Assembly: GCA_951802195.1 (NCBI GenBank)
Contig: OX637634.1
Location: forward strand, 682,001-746,000
DNA length: 64,000 nucleotides
Direction: 5' to 3'
Source of the DNA: Tausonia pullulans
Taxonomy: Eukaryota; Basidiomycota; Tremellomycetes; Cystofilobasidiales; Mrakiaceae
Positions 48,701-64,000 of the stretch are shown in pieces; position 1 is the first letter of the stretch; each line of letters opens with the position of its first letter. Made by a program: the position numbers and the translations under genes. A model generated the notes under the pieces. That model did not search any database, was not told the origin of the DNA, and saw only the letters and a program-made list of their open reading frames with translations.

Positions 48701-49037
48701 GGAGGGGTATCTGTCTCCTTGGGGGTTCTCGGGCGGGAAGTCGGCCTGGACGGGGAGACCCGAGACGGACGGGTGTGAGCGCTGCGAGAGCAACAGCAAC
48801 AAGGCCAGCTCCTCACAATACCGAAGAGGATGTCAATAGCAAGACCAAGGCGCTCCTCGAGGCTGCCCTCGGTGCCGTCCCAAGCGCGCTGGAGTCGCTC
48901 CTGGAGAGGGCGGCATTGGAACAACGACGGCGCGGTGCGGATCCAGTCAGTGCACGTCGTCTCCCGTTCTCGCTCCCTTGGACGATACTGACGAGAGGGT
49001 CATCCGAGAACATGTCCCGGAGATCCTGAGGCACCAT
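45739..49037 (-). CDS. RBR-type E3 ubiquitin ligase, RNF216/TRIAD3-like
   Basis: RING-between-RING ligase that passes ubiquitin through a RING2 cysteine. The start MVPQDLRDMFSDDPLVSIVQ is followed by SLFQCRPLQERLQRAWDG and a disordered acidic Ser-rich region with GVIDVDDSSSDSDSFDF (about 48530). Then FDYLSKERTSGGGYNYGALS and KYKGKGKS. RING1 begins IECGCCFGTAPFERCFQCED and continues GHLFC, MNADGCKAPFP and FPSCEGS-type zinc ligands. The IBR/RING2 segment has EEEMTKALIRVCPNKFCARP, EAGCNKMTCGACRTLFCYVC and DYSHFD, then KDSEKCPLW. A Pro-rich C-terminus (DQLQARYQGIHFDALQLIG, many PP) ends DKKNA-stop. The order RING1-IBR-RING2 with the HF and KCPL motifs points to the RNF216 group. About ten introns; substrate unknown. 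Confidence 0.85.
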
Positions 49038-49212
49038 GGTGGGAGGGGCTAGTCGCCGAGAGGGTGAGTAGCGGGGAAGGTGGGCGATGGTTAGGCAGCA
49101 ACCGACCAAGACAATGGGCGTCTCCTTGCCTGAACGAGGCCCAGTGAGACGCGCCTTCTCGCCCTCGCCTCACTCTCAACCGCCGTCACCCTCTCTTCCT
49201 ACATAGACAAAC
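49038..49212. promoter_or_regulatory. Compact divergent promoter, RNF216-like / RIB7
   Basis: Only 175 bp separate the two divergent start codons, so promoter and 5' UTR elements must be shared or overlap. No specific site recognised. Confidence 0.5.
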
Positions 49213-50455
49213 ATGGCCACCCGCCATCCCGTGGACGAGACCGTCGCCGTCTTCCTCAACCCCCTCCTCCCCCCGAAGCAGCCCTTCTCCCACCGGCCCT
49301 TTGTCACTGTCACCTACGCACAGTCGCTCGACGGCAAGATCGCTGGCGCCGGGGGCAAGCAGGTTGCCATCAGCTGCGAGGAGAGCAAGCGCATGACCCA
49401 CACGTACGTCTCGAGCCATTGCAGGGGTCCGCGCTGGACGACGATGAGGGGTGCAGACGGGCAGAGGGGCAGACAGGCAGGCGGGCAGGCGGCGGCAGGG
49501 TGGGGTACCTAAGAACTCACGCGTCGCGTGGTGTCTCAGCCGATCCAAGCCTGATGTTGCTGCCCCAACGCCCTCTCTCATAGGCTTCGATCCAGGCACG
49601 ACGGCATCCTCATCGGCATCGAGACGCTTCTCAATGACGATCCTCTTTTGACCGGTAAGTCTCGTTGTTATCACCTTGAGACACGTGCTTCCAAGCTCAT
49701 CCATCCCTCTAATCCCCTCCTGCCAGCACGCGACGTGCCGCCCCCTCCGCCTGGTGTTCGGCCCTTCGTCCAACCGACGCCTATCATTCTCGACGCCCAG
49801 GCCCGTTTCCCTCTCGACTGCCGTCTCTTCGCCAACTTTAAGGCCGGCGTCGGCAAGCGGCCCTGGGTCGTCTGCGACCCGGGCATGTGCAAGCGCGCTC
49901 GCCGGATCGAGCTTGAGGAGGCTGGCTGCCGGATCCTCGTTCTCAACACGCGTGGAACGGGTGCGTGCCCGTGCCCTCGATGATCGCTATCTCATCTTTC
50001 AAGATTCCCATCGTTCTGACGAACGATCTTCGACAGGCATCTTTGACCTCCTCCCTCTCCTCGACCGATTCAACACCTCCATCAACCACCTGATGGTTGA
50101 GGGTGGCGCTCGGGTCCTCTCGTCCTTCCTCGCGTGCCCGAAGAACGTCGTCGATCTCACGATCGTTACTGTCGCTCCGAGCTACATCGGTGAGAGCGGT
50201 GTAAGCGTTGCGCCGACGGTCGGTCCAGTTTTCCCCCTGTCCCTCTGCCACCATTCCCCGCGCGCTTTCTGTCTGATGTATTCGTCCTGCTTACAGCGGC
50301 CTGGCGAGTCCCTTCCGGACCTCATTCATCTCAAGACCGTTCAGCTTGGCCGGGACACTGTCATTGCCTGCAAGCCGCGCTTCCGCTCGAGTGGAGGTGC
50401 TGCGACGAACGCTGCTCCCGACCGGGCGAGCCAAAGGAACTTAACGAGCTATTAG
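49213..50455 (+). CDS. RIB7: 2,5-diamino-6-ribosylamino-pyrimidinone 5'-phosphate reductase (RIB7 type)
   Basis: Second committed step of fungal riboflavin synthesis: NAD(P)H reduction of the ribosyl side chain of the GTP cyclohydrolase II product. MATRHPVDETVAVFLNPLL leads to RPFVTVTYAQSLDGKIAG, the family substrate loop, and EESKRMTHT. The acceptor TAG near 49583 restores LRSRHDGILIGIETLLNDDP (T-L-R-x-x-H-D-G-I). Next come PTPIILDAQARFPLDCRL, IFDLLPLLDRFNTSINHLMV, EGGARVLSSFL, VVDLTIVTVAPSYIG and LIHLKTVQLGRDTVIACKP. It ends ASQRNLTSY-stop. Five exons. The fungal pathway runs reduction before deamination, and a stand-alone reductase fits this. Convergent with the ferric reductase downstream. 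Confidence 0.92.
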
Positions 50456-50723
50456 ATTGGGGGTAGAGTGGTCTTTTCTTTTTGCTTTCTTCTGCCTCCT
50501 GGTTCACTGTCGTTCGCTTTTTGCTCGCTGTTGCTGCATGATTTATCATCATAGAGGAGTTTCTCTGTCGAATCGTCGTGCTCGTGCTTTCCGCGTTCAA
50601 CCTTTATCCAGACATGGGATGAGAATTGAGATCTCGTTAAGGACTCAGAAAAAAAGAAGGAAGGGAACAACAATAAAATATGCACATTATCTATTTCAGA
50701 GAGAGTGAGAGCGGATTAATCAA

Positions 50724-53700
50724 TCAAAGAGCTCGACCTCGACCCGGATGTCTCCCCCGTTGTCGCCTTTGCGGACTCGATCGGGGTCGCAGCAGTTGGC
50801 GGCGGCGTCAACGACTGAGAGAAGAGGAGAGAGGAGGCAATGTTAGCTGGGAGTTACAAGAGAACAATGCGACAGTGGCACGACAACGCACCAGCATCCG
50901 AAAGACTAGCCGGTCCACAGACTGATATCCCCTCGGCATCAAGTCAGTTCCCTCTCTCTCTCTCGCTAAAGCCCAACGTGAGAGCTCCTGAGACGCACCG
51001 TAAATCTGGACCCTCCCTTCAGCACGCTTACTCGCCTCTCGGACAATCTGCGCGACGTCTGGCCGTCCCGGTTTGGCGATGAGATAGGACGACGAATAGG
51101 GAGTGGCTGAGGCGGCGAGGCATGTTGAGCTTGGTCGTCGGCGATGCGACTTGCCATCGTCGAGGGTGACGGGGACGTCCACGAGCCGGGATGCTGTCCG
51201 TGGATTGATTCAGCCGGATCCAGAAAGGGTGGCAAGTGGAGGGATCATCAACTCACCTGGCCGAGAGACAACCCTGTCGGGTTCCTGGACTTGCGTAAAG
51301 TGGAAGTGCGTCGTGAGCGTCAAGTCCGCGGCACCATCGAGCGTTCGAGCGACGAGGGAAGGAAGGCGGCCCCAAGCGAGGTGGTCTATTCATATGGGTC
51401 GTTCGTCAACAAGAGAAAATCGGTAGGAAGGGGATTCAAACTCACGCTCTTCGCGGACTGTCCAGAGGACGACAACCTTCTTCGGTCGAACGTTTCTTGG
51501 CAGAGACAGGACATGTTCCCACTGTGAAGATACACGCACGCAGGCCATCAGAGAGCCACACATAAGAGGGAGAGAGGAGGAAGACCACGCACCACCGCCG
51601 ACACAAAGGCAATCCCCGTTCCACCAGCAACAAGGACTACCGTCTCTCTACCCTCGAGCGTGGTCCTCGCCGGAACACCGTAAGGACCCTCGACGCAGAC
51701 TGCCGTCCGAAAGGGCTGCTCCAACGGCATGTTGATGGCGTGTTGGTAAAGCCGAGCGGTGAGGGAGGAGTAGGGAGTGAGAATGAAGACGAGGGTGTTG
51801 GTGGGACTCTCGCTTGCCGTGTGTTTGGCAGCACGAGGAGGGAAGTTGCTGTTTTCTATGCAAGATGGAGCATAGGAAGAGCGAGAGAGGCCGGCGGAAG
51901 ACGAGGAGAGGAGGGAGGACGTCTCGGAAGGTGGAGAGGATGGAGGCGACGGGAGAGAGGGTATCGGCTCAGGAATAGAAGCGATGGTGAAAGGATGCCT
52001 AGACAGGATAATCGGTCTTTAGTTCATTTGCCTCGCGCCATTGGCTAGAAGGACTCACCATTGGCCCCATCCGAGGCCCTTAGCTGGGAAGCAGAGATGC
52101 ATGTACTGCCCGGCCTCCCAGGTTACCCCCTTGGGCACCTCAATCGACACCCTTAGGCACCGCTCGTCGAGCACTTCGACCGCGGCCTCAGCGGCTCCGA
52201 TCGAGCTATACAAAGACGAAAATGTTCGCGGATAGGCAGCGAGCCGGGCTCGCACCGGAGCGATCACGTGGTTTGATATGAGGGTCGCATAGCGGAGAAG
52301 ACGAGAAGAGAAGTAGATGACGATCGTCGAGAGGGGGAAGATGGCGCGCGGTTTCCTTGACATAGTAAGCGGGTTAGCAGACTTGCTGGATGGTAATGAA
52401 AGGAGATAACTGGACAGACCAGTGGAGCACACATGCGACGAAGCAAACGATGGAGAAAAAGACGTGCGAGCAGAGGAAAACTTCATGATAGTTCGTCCTA
52501 GAGAGTACACGCCGATCGTCAGTACAGCGTTAAAAGGAGAAAAAGGAGGACAAGAGCACGTACCTGACCCATTTTGTGCTCAGGAGTACGATCATAAAGA
52601 AGGAAAAGGCCGCGACGAGACCCATCACAAAGTAGAAGCGGGTTATATGGATCCTCAGGTAGCCCCAGTTGTTTGCCGGGTTGAGGGAGTAGATGAAAAA
52701 GTAGACGAAAACTAAGGAGCGGAGTCAGTGGATGATGTTCATGGAGAAAAGGGTTGTGGAACTCACTGTGGACAAAGCCGAGGGCAAAGGTAAGGAGGCC
52801 GACCCAGCGATGGAACCAAGTGAGGTCCTTAGGTAGAACGAGCATTGAATCACTTAGCCATGGTAAATGTGAGAAATGAGTTTCTAGCTCACCTGAAGGC
52901 TCGTCCCCGTCAGACGGCTGATGAGGTTCGCTCTGGAGATGAGGAGCATGACGATGGGCAGATGCGCGTAGCATAGGTTACCTTGAAGAGCCGTCGATGG
53001 GTGAGTCGCTCATGAGTCAAGAGAGGAAGCTGCATGAATGCTCACCAGCTCGGTTGGCGATGTAACGCTTCGCATCGAGGTGGTACTTGCCCGCTATCGG
53101 CACCTTGTCGGTCCAGACCTACGAATAGAACCGCAAGCGCGCCGTCGCAGCGCACAGTTCCGGTCCGATTAGCCGCGTCCTATCCGTCGCTGCCACCCAA
53201 GAGAAGGCAATGCCGACTTACCCAGCACGCCAGAAAGTCGTAGAAAAACAGGCACGCAAACAGAAGGATCATCCCTCTGTTGCCCCTCAGGTCCCAGCTC
53301 CACTTCGATCTTCTGTCGACCGTCACGGCCTTAGCTTCGTTCTCGTTGAGAAGTGGCGACGTCACGCCCTCCAGCGTTGTCGAGGAGGTGCCGCCGCTCC
53401 CCCCAACAGCATCCCTCGCGGCGGTTGACCTTCGGGCGGACCCAGTCGGTTTATCGGATTGGGAGACCGCCGCCGACAAAGACGATGAGTTCGAACCGGG
53501 CCAGCTCACAACGACGCGAGCCATGGCAAATCGCCGTATGGCAACACATTGAGCCTTCCACGCTTGGGACCGGCGGAAGAAGTTTAACCGAGGGAACAAG
53601 TGGATGCAGGTGAGGGGGATGAGGACGAGGCTGAGGATGAGCGTGTAGAGGCCGAGCCCCAGGAGTGTGTTGGCAACGGTCTCAGCCTGGGCCTCGCCTG

Positions 53701-53993
53701 GAGGAGAGAGAGAAGATGTGAAGCATAAGCTGTACTGCGCAAAACAACAGGAGAGGGTGGCGAAAGAGCTCACTGTAGAAGGGCTGCAAGAACGAAGGGT
53801 GTGTTATCAGCGACCCATATGTGTGCGTGTGAGAGGGTTAGGCCGAGGGAGGATGAGAGAGAAGAAGCATGCGGTTCCCATTTCTCTCGCTCGGTCCCCT
53901 GAGCCGTTGGCCCGCTCAAGTGCGGCATGCTCCAGCATGCAGCTCTCCACCTCAGTTGCTGCTCGTACTCACGTCCGAGTGGTTCTTCGGCAT
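50724..53993 (-). CDS. Ferric-chelate reductase, FRE/NOX superfamily (paralogue 1)
   Basis: Plasma-membrane flavocytochrome reducing Fe3+ (or Cu2+) for uptake. A 21-nt first exon (MPKNHSD, 53993-53973) and a 10-nt microexon (53783-53774) join in frame to EAQAETVANTLLGLGLYTLI. The membrane part then has ILLFACLFFYDFLACW, LTWFHRWVGLLTFALGFVHS (heme-binding histidines), ANNWGYLRIHITRFYFVMGL and NYHEVFLCSHVFFSIVCFVA. The FAD domain follows with VEVLDERCLRVSIEVPKGVT, WEAGQYMHLCFP and HPFTIASIP. The NADPH domain includes VCVEGPYGVPARTTLEG and VVLVAGGTGIAFVSAVV. The last exon gives AANCCDPDRVRKGDNGGDIR and VEVELFD-stop. About ten introns. Domain order is complete. Confidence 0.85.
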
Positions 53994-56393
53994 TGTGGCT
54001 CGCTTGACTTCTCGACGGGAGTGGGGTGGTTGCTGAGGGGTGGGGGAAGACCGCAGCTTTTGAGTATAATCTCGCTATCTGATGTCGGGGAGGGGTCTTG
54101 CGTAAGCCGAGCTTCCCCCACCTTCGGCTCGGCACGCCGAGCTTACCCCCTTCGGTTCGGTCTCCCGACTGCGCCGCGACGCACACTTTGCCTGCCCATG
54201 TGTGTGACCTACCCCCTCTTTCTTCGTCTGGTGTGGGGAAAGTGCCCGGAAGGAACTCATCTGCTGATCGTCTCTGAACTTGCGAAACGCACGATGATAT
54301 GTTGACATCATCGTCGACTGCTGTGGGCACGGCTCGGTGCCGCAAAAGATTAGATGAGCGGATTTTCTTCTCGTATCAACATTGAGTCTGACGACCAAAT
54401 CCTGCTTCCGTCAACGCCGTACTTTTGGCTATTTTAGCAATCCGCCGAAGAAGAACAGGATGCAAAAGTGGCGAAGAGCAGAAGGACAGCAAGGACTCAA
54501 GCGAGGTTGGACGATCAAAAACGTGTCAGATCATTAGAGCTGAGAGGCTGCTTCAAAGCCTGGGGGGGGGGGGGGACAGCGGAGTCCGAAGCTGACGATT
54601 CACGATTCTCCTCGCTCGCGTTGTACCATCACGACCGTGGCGTATAAAGAGGCTCATGAGATCGTGGAGAGAGGAAGAGGAAACAAAAGGAAGAGACGAA
54701 GACGAAGAAGTCACCCAAGAGCTGGGTTGATGTGAGGCAGGTATGTGCGGATGCTCAGAATACTATCGCCCGTTCAAAGCTCAAGGGTCTTTTCGCCACA
54801 AAACCATTCGTTTTTCAGAGCGAGTATGTTCCACGGTCTCAAGTCGAGGGGTTTGAAGTAGTTCTCAAACTTGGTCTTCTTGGCAGCGGTCTGGCGCCAA
54901 GAAGACCTTGTTTGCCGTTTGCGAAGAGAGGAGGACATGGCACGACGCTGCAAGTTCGGACAGCTTTGAGTCCTGAGGGATGGGTCGATGATTAGGCCGG
55001 CCTTACACAATCTTGTAGGAGGCAGACGAGCGTCGAGCAAGCAGAGACTCAGTGTGTCCCCTCTGAGAGAGCGCATCGATGCAGCCGAGGTTCAATTAGG
55101 GTTCAGCTGCCGTCTACAGCCAGTCGTAATCTCTTCAAGCCGCCATAAGCACCGCGCCAGTCCTCGTCGATGGTGATGGCCTCGACAATTAGTAATTCCC
55201 TCTTGGCGTATCATTTGACGGCCGTACGTTTGAAGGTGACTCTGCATCCAAAAAAAATCTTGTACGCAACGTTTAGGCTTCTGGCGTCGCAGTCATCCAT
55301 ACTGGGGTAGAGCACGCTTCGGGGTCCCAGCCATGGGACCACAGGAACTGCGTCTCGAAGCTTGGTCGAGGACGAGCTGAATGGTAGGGTGCGGAAGCAG
55401 CAGATAAACTCAGTCACATAAGAGAACACTTGGCCTTGCCAATGAAATTTGTCTTTGGTAACCTGAGAGAAGAGTTGTGGAGAAGGCTCTGGACTCCACG
55501 TCCATGGGAACCTTGAGCTCCATCTTGATTTCGCGGCTGGATGAAGGGGAAAAGAGGAGGTTTGCCCTGAATGAGAATCTGGAAGACCGTCTTGCTAGGC
55601 CATGACAGTGTAGCTGAGGCAGGTGGTGGACATGGTTGGGAAAAGGCGAGGAAACGAGTTGTGCTAGGAGAACAAATATGGGAGTCGAGAGGGAGGGAGA
55701 TCGTGGCTGGCAGGAAGACAGAGAGGAAGAGCCACACAAGGAGAACAGAGTCAGCAAGCCTACTCTCCGTTGATAGGGGGCGTCGTCGCGGCGACGCTGA
55801 GTTTCACCTGCACAGTGTCACGTTTTTGTTTCCCAATCCTCAGGGAGGGTCAGGGTACGCATCAGGCAATGAGATCATGAACAGGTTGCCGAACCTCGTT
55901 GGGAGCAAGAAGACGCGAAGTGGATGGATGGCGGGCTCCCTTTGTTCTCTCATTCATCTCTTTGGTCAAAACCCTTTTGAGTTTTTCGCACGTCTCGCGA
56001 CATCAGTCATCATGCCCTTCTCATAGTCTCATACTCAACGAGACCAAGCATACACGGAGAGAGGCTCAAAGATGGAGCAAGGAGGTGTGTAATATGGACA
56101 AACCAGCTCCACTGGACCAATGCTCTTGTGGAAGGGACGGCGCGTATAACGTGCCAAAGGTAGAAAGAAGAGAGAGAAAAGACATAGGTACGAGGAGACA
56201 GTGAAATGCTAAGAAATGGACATGAGGACCAGCCTATCATCACAGGAGGAGGGGGGAGGGGGAAGGGGGGAAAGGAAAAAGATTTGTCGAGCCGGCTGAC
56301 AAGAGAGGGAGAAGCTGGAAGGGAGCTTGGTAGCTAGGAAGAGACTCATACAAAGTTGGTGACCAGCAACAATCGAACAAGGAGAGGAGCGCA
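53994..56393. other. 2.4 kb between the ferric reductases, no convincing gene
   Basis: Contains a 14-nt G run (54562-54575). Minus-strand fragments such as FENYFKPLDLRPWNILALKN (about 54870-54810) and VVPWLGPRSVLYPSMDDCD (about 55345-55290) look weakly protein-like but have no shared frame or recognisable family. They may be remnants of a lost gene or chance. Confidence 0.4.
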
Positions 56394-58850
56394 TCACATG
56401 CCGAATGTCCTGCAAGGGCAAGCAAAGCGCTCAACGTCAGCGTCTCCCATCCGCCTCTCGTTAATGCGCAAATGCTGGACTCACTCGGCAAACAATTCTA
56501 CACCTCCAACTTCCGACACGCGCTTACTCTTCAGACCGCCAACAATGTCCCTCACGCTTCGGACGAGCCCCTGAGGGCCACAGACGCCGAAAGCGAGACC
56601 ACAGGCGTTGGAGGCGTGCGTTCGGCGGACGAGGTGGAGGGTCTCTTCGAGCTTGGCGTCCGTCTTTGAAGTGAGAGACAAAGAAGATCAGTCGGTGGGA
56701 GGTAAGCAAGAGAGGAGAGGTGGGACTGACAAGTGAGAGCAGGTCCGGACGAGAGGACTTGATGATGAGTCGGGGATGGCGTGGGAGCTTGTCGAAGGAC
56801 GCGCATTCGTCAGGTCTTGTGATGTAGACGTGGATGGTCACTTGCAAGGCTGCGAGAGATCGTTGTCAAGACTCATCTCCCGACCACAGAAGAGATGCAG
56901 ACGACTGACTAAGGTTGTACGAAGACGAGTTGGTCGTCGACAGCCTCGGCTTGTTGTCCGACCCGGGCTCCAGGAGCGGCATGAGATAGGGCAAAAAGGC
57001 CCTCAGGTCGGTCTCGGAGCGGATGATCCAAATGAGATCAAGTGTCCGAGCGCGGCAGCCGCCTTGAAGGGACTTGGACACAAGTGAAGACACCTGGGCG
57101 AGGGCGAAGGTGACTAGGAGAGGGAGAATGGGCCGGTCAGCACGGCAAGAACGAGTCAAGACAGGGGAGGATCGGACGCACTGCCGCTGCCGCCTGCCAC
57201 GAGTAGGACCGAGGTGAAGGCAGAGAAAAGAGTGTTGCCGGTCCCGCCATAGGGACCATCAACAATGACGGTGCACCTCTTTCCAACCAAGTTCCTTTCC
57301 TCATCCCCAGCAGCACTCGACGCGTGCATCAACAGTCTGCCCGTCCATCCATGGGCGTTCTCCGTCCGCTTGACAAAGAATCTCAGCGGCTCGCTTTGGT
57401 TCTGAACCTCGCCGTTCCTCGACGCCACCGGCACTCCGCTCGAGGCGATGGTAAAGGGGTGAGCGGCCCACATTCCATTGGCGAGAAGACCCATCCCCGG
57501 GGTCAGCACGCGAATATACGCGTACTGACCTGCCCGCCAGCCTGTCGTGAGCCCCGGAATCTCGATGAGCGTCGTCCGGCCGTCCGAGAGTGGGACGAGC
57601 GTCGCTTGGGCGAACCGGGTCTTGATGGTCAGCCGGACGAGGAGGTCGAGGGAGTAGATACCGAGGGAAGTGAACGCAAATGGCCTGCAGATGTCGACGT
57701 GCCAGATGAGGCCGAGGAGGAGGGCCATGAAGCCGAGCCAGTGAGCAATCTGGAAGAAGGCGTAGGCTTTCCGTCGGATGACCGGAATTGAGGAGAGGGT
57801 GAGGACACAAAGTCCAATATATGCAAGAACACCGAAACCGATGACGGGCTTGCCGAGCGACTTGTAAAAGGCGTTGAACGAAGGGTACTTGTGGAGGTAG
57901 ATGCCGACGTGGAAGGTCGTGCAAAGGAAGATGGAACGGCCGATAAATCGATGGAGAAAATTCAGCTTCTCGCTGCCCTTGGCGATGAGCCAAGGGACAA
58001 CCGAATTCTTCGCGCCCAGCGCGACGATGAGAGGAAGCTGGACCGTGGCGATGAGTCCACTGCGGGTCGGATTCGTGACAGGGTTTGTGTCTAAGCGAGA
58101 ACGGAGCGCTCAGCCGGAGGCACTTGGATCAAAGGAAGGAAGGTCGCCACGCACAATAGAGCATCGATCCGGCGGCGATGAGAAAATAGCCGATGAGGAC
58201 TGCGGCCTGCCCAAACGACAATGGGCTTACCGTCACCCAGCCCAGGGCGCGGGGCAGCGGAAGCCGCAGCATAACCGGCAGAAGCGAGGGGAAGTACGGC
58301 GGCAGCTGAACCGCCCGCTGTGAGGTGAACGGCCGAAGGTTCAAGGCCGTCGAGGTCTTGTGCTGGAGGGGAATGCCTGAGCAGGACGACGCGTTCCGGC
58401 GGTGGTGGATCGATAGCGCAACGGGGACGCTGAATCCTTGCTCGAACGGGTGCGACTTCGTCGTGACCGCCTTTTCATCTACTAGCGTGTCCTGCGAGCT
58501 GAGAATTCGAGCAAGATCCGGAGGTCAGTCGAGGTTGACGGACGGACAGGCGAGGAGTGACGATTAACGCGCCCGCTCACTCCCCCTCTCCACACGACCT
58601 TTCCGACGTACCTCGTCGACGAGCTACTCTCACTCCTTTTGACGGTCACTCTCGGGATGGCCCTGCTTCTCCTGAACATGAAACCCTGGCGTGTCTCCCC
58701 TGCCGCAGGTCCAGCAAAGACCCTCGCGAGCCAGCGCGGGTGGGCAACGACAGCGAACAGGGCGAGGACGAGACCGCATCCTGACAAGAATACGATGACT
58801 GCCGAGCTATCGAGCGTGGCGACAAGACGCTGATCGTCGGCGCTAGACAT
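56394..58850 (-). CDS. Ferric-chelate reductase, FRE/NOX superfamily (paralogue 2)
   Basis: Second flavocytochrome of the same family. The start MSSADDQRLVATLDSSAVIV runs into a membrane helix (FLSGCGLVLALFAVVAH). Later exons give AVLIGYFLIAAGSMLY, PWLIAKGSEKLNFLHRFIGR and FHVGIYLHKYPSFNAFYKSL (heme-region histidines), then FFQIAHWLGFMALLLGLIWH, GWRAGQYAYIRVL, HPFTIASS (FAD), VIVDGPYGGTGNTLF and VLLVAGGSGS (NADPH). The C-terminus reads LAFGVCGPQGLVRSVRDIVG and GGVELFAE, and a terminal exon adds TFGM-stop, the usual ExFG(W/M) end. An upstream in-frame ATG at 59036 would add 62 residues; 58850 is preferred by family length. Same strand as paralogue 1, diverged in sequence. Confidence 0.88.
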
Positions 58851-59451
58851 GGAGAAAGGTGGAGGGAAAAGGGCGGAGATGAGAATGGAACAAAGGAAAT
58901 TGGTCGAACAGGCTGGGACGAGGAGGGGAGGGAAGCAGACAGAGCGGAAGAGAGGCCAGCCTCGAGCCGCGAGTGAGATAGGTGGTTGGATGCGGATGGG
59001 GTCGGACGCGTAAAATCGAGGCTCGATGCTAGCCACCGCCTGCGGTGTATAGAGTCAGGGGGAAGGGGGAAGGGGAGGAGAAATAGGGATGGAGGAGCAA
59101 GATAGGGGCTGGCCGTCGGAAGGAGCAGAGGCCCCAGAAGTGTAAGGCCAGGCGCGTCTCGCCCTCAAACGCCGGCGATGACAACCCGCCGCTCCAGCCG
59201 CAGTCGTTCCGCTCGGCCGTTCCATATCTAATGGAATCCTGGCTCCTATCCTCGCTCGTCTCTTGCAATCGAACAGACGCGTCGAAACGAGGAGAAAGGA
59301 TGCCATCGCCGAGGCGACGCGTGGGACAAGGCACGCGATCACGACTCCGCCGTCGCGTCGAACCCTCGATTCGCCCTTGCCCTTGCCCTCGCCGCCCACT
59401 CACCCACCATCCCCTTGTTCATCGTCATCATCCCCGCCTCTTTCTTTTGCA
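58851..59451. promoter_or_regulatory. Divergent promoter region, ferric reductase 2 / MSH2
   Basis: 601 bp. Contains scattered GATA cores (for example near 58976 and 59101), but none matches the extended ATCWGATAA iron-regulator site. No assignment made. Confidence 0.35.
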
Positions 59452-63978
<4,527 letters not shown>

Positions 63979-64000
63979 CGTGTAGGTAACTCTCAACTTG

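Noticed and set aside
54774-55076. Minus-strand frame of 100 codons between the ferric reductases
   Set aside because: A short protein-like end without recognisable family or consistent splice sites; kept only as a possible remnant.

Overview
The window is nuclear DNA of an intron-dense fungus, most likely a basidiomycetous yeast-like species (Pucciniomycotina, Rhodotorula/Sporobolomyces-like). The placement is inferred. It rests on GC-rich coding sequence, many short introns (roughly 50-120 bp) interrupting almost every gene, CT-rich acceptor tracts, and the gene set (PTEN, RNF216-type RBR ligase, N-recognin, ferric reductases, RIB7-type reductase). No prokaryotic feature, CRISPR array, provirus or intact transposon was seen. 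Nearly all genes are multi-exon, so coordinates are first coding base to stop, introns included.

Layout. 1-9 kb: 3' part of a FUN14-domain gene (+), an extended SDR epimerase-like gene (-), and the large CPSF160/Cft1 cleavage-polyadenylation factor (-). 9.9-15.1 kb: serine hydroxymethyltransferase (+), with two in-frame starts suggesting mitochondrial and cytosolic forms, then an ornithine-carrier-like mitochondrial carrier (+). 16.3-21.3 kb: B-type cyclin (-) and histone H3 (-). 21.3-24.6 kb: gene-poor stretch with a 9-bp minisatellite, a 100-bp tandem duplication and a tRNA-Trp(CCA). 24.6-33.2 kb: ribosomal protein eL20 (+) and a UBR1-type N-recognin (+). 33.4-43.2 kb: JTB-like membrane protein (+), Bin3/MePCE-type RNA cap methyltransferase (+), UDP-GlcNAc pyrophosphorylase (-), a tocopherol-cyclase-like protein (+) and PTEN (+). 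43.6-45.3 kb: a decayed zinc-type alcohol dehydrogenase. 45.7-50.5 kb: RNF216-like RBR ligase (-) divergent from a RIB7-type riboflavin enzyme (+). 50.7-58.9 kb: two ferric-reductase paralogues (-) separated by 2.4 kb without a convincing gene. 59.5-64 kb: MSH2 (+), complete.

There is no obvious operon-like cluster. These are mostly housekeeping genes, often in divergent pairs (CFT1/SHMT, UAP1/tocopherol-cyclase-like, RNF216/RIB7, FRE2/MSH2).

The strongest cross-cutting observation is the use of very small coding exons. Exact exon pieces of 4 and 11 nt (histone H3), 8 nt (SHMT), 10 nt (ornithine carrier), 7 nt (PTEN), 10 nt (ferric reductase) and an 18-nt first exon (cyclin B) are each needed to restore a conserved motif or a continuous frame. 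The second notable point is a histone H3 whose tail appears to carry one extra glutamine between Pro30 and Ala31.
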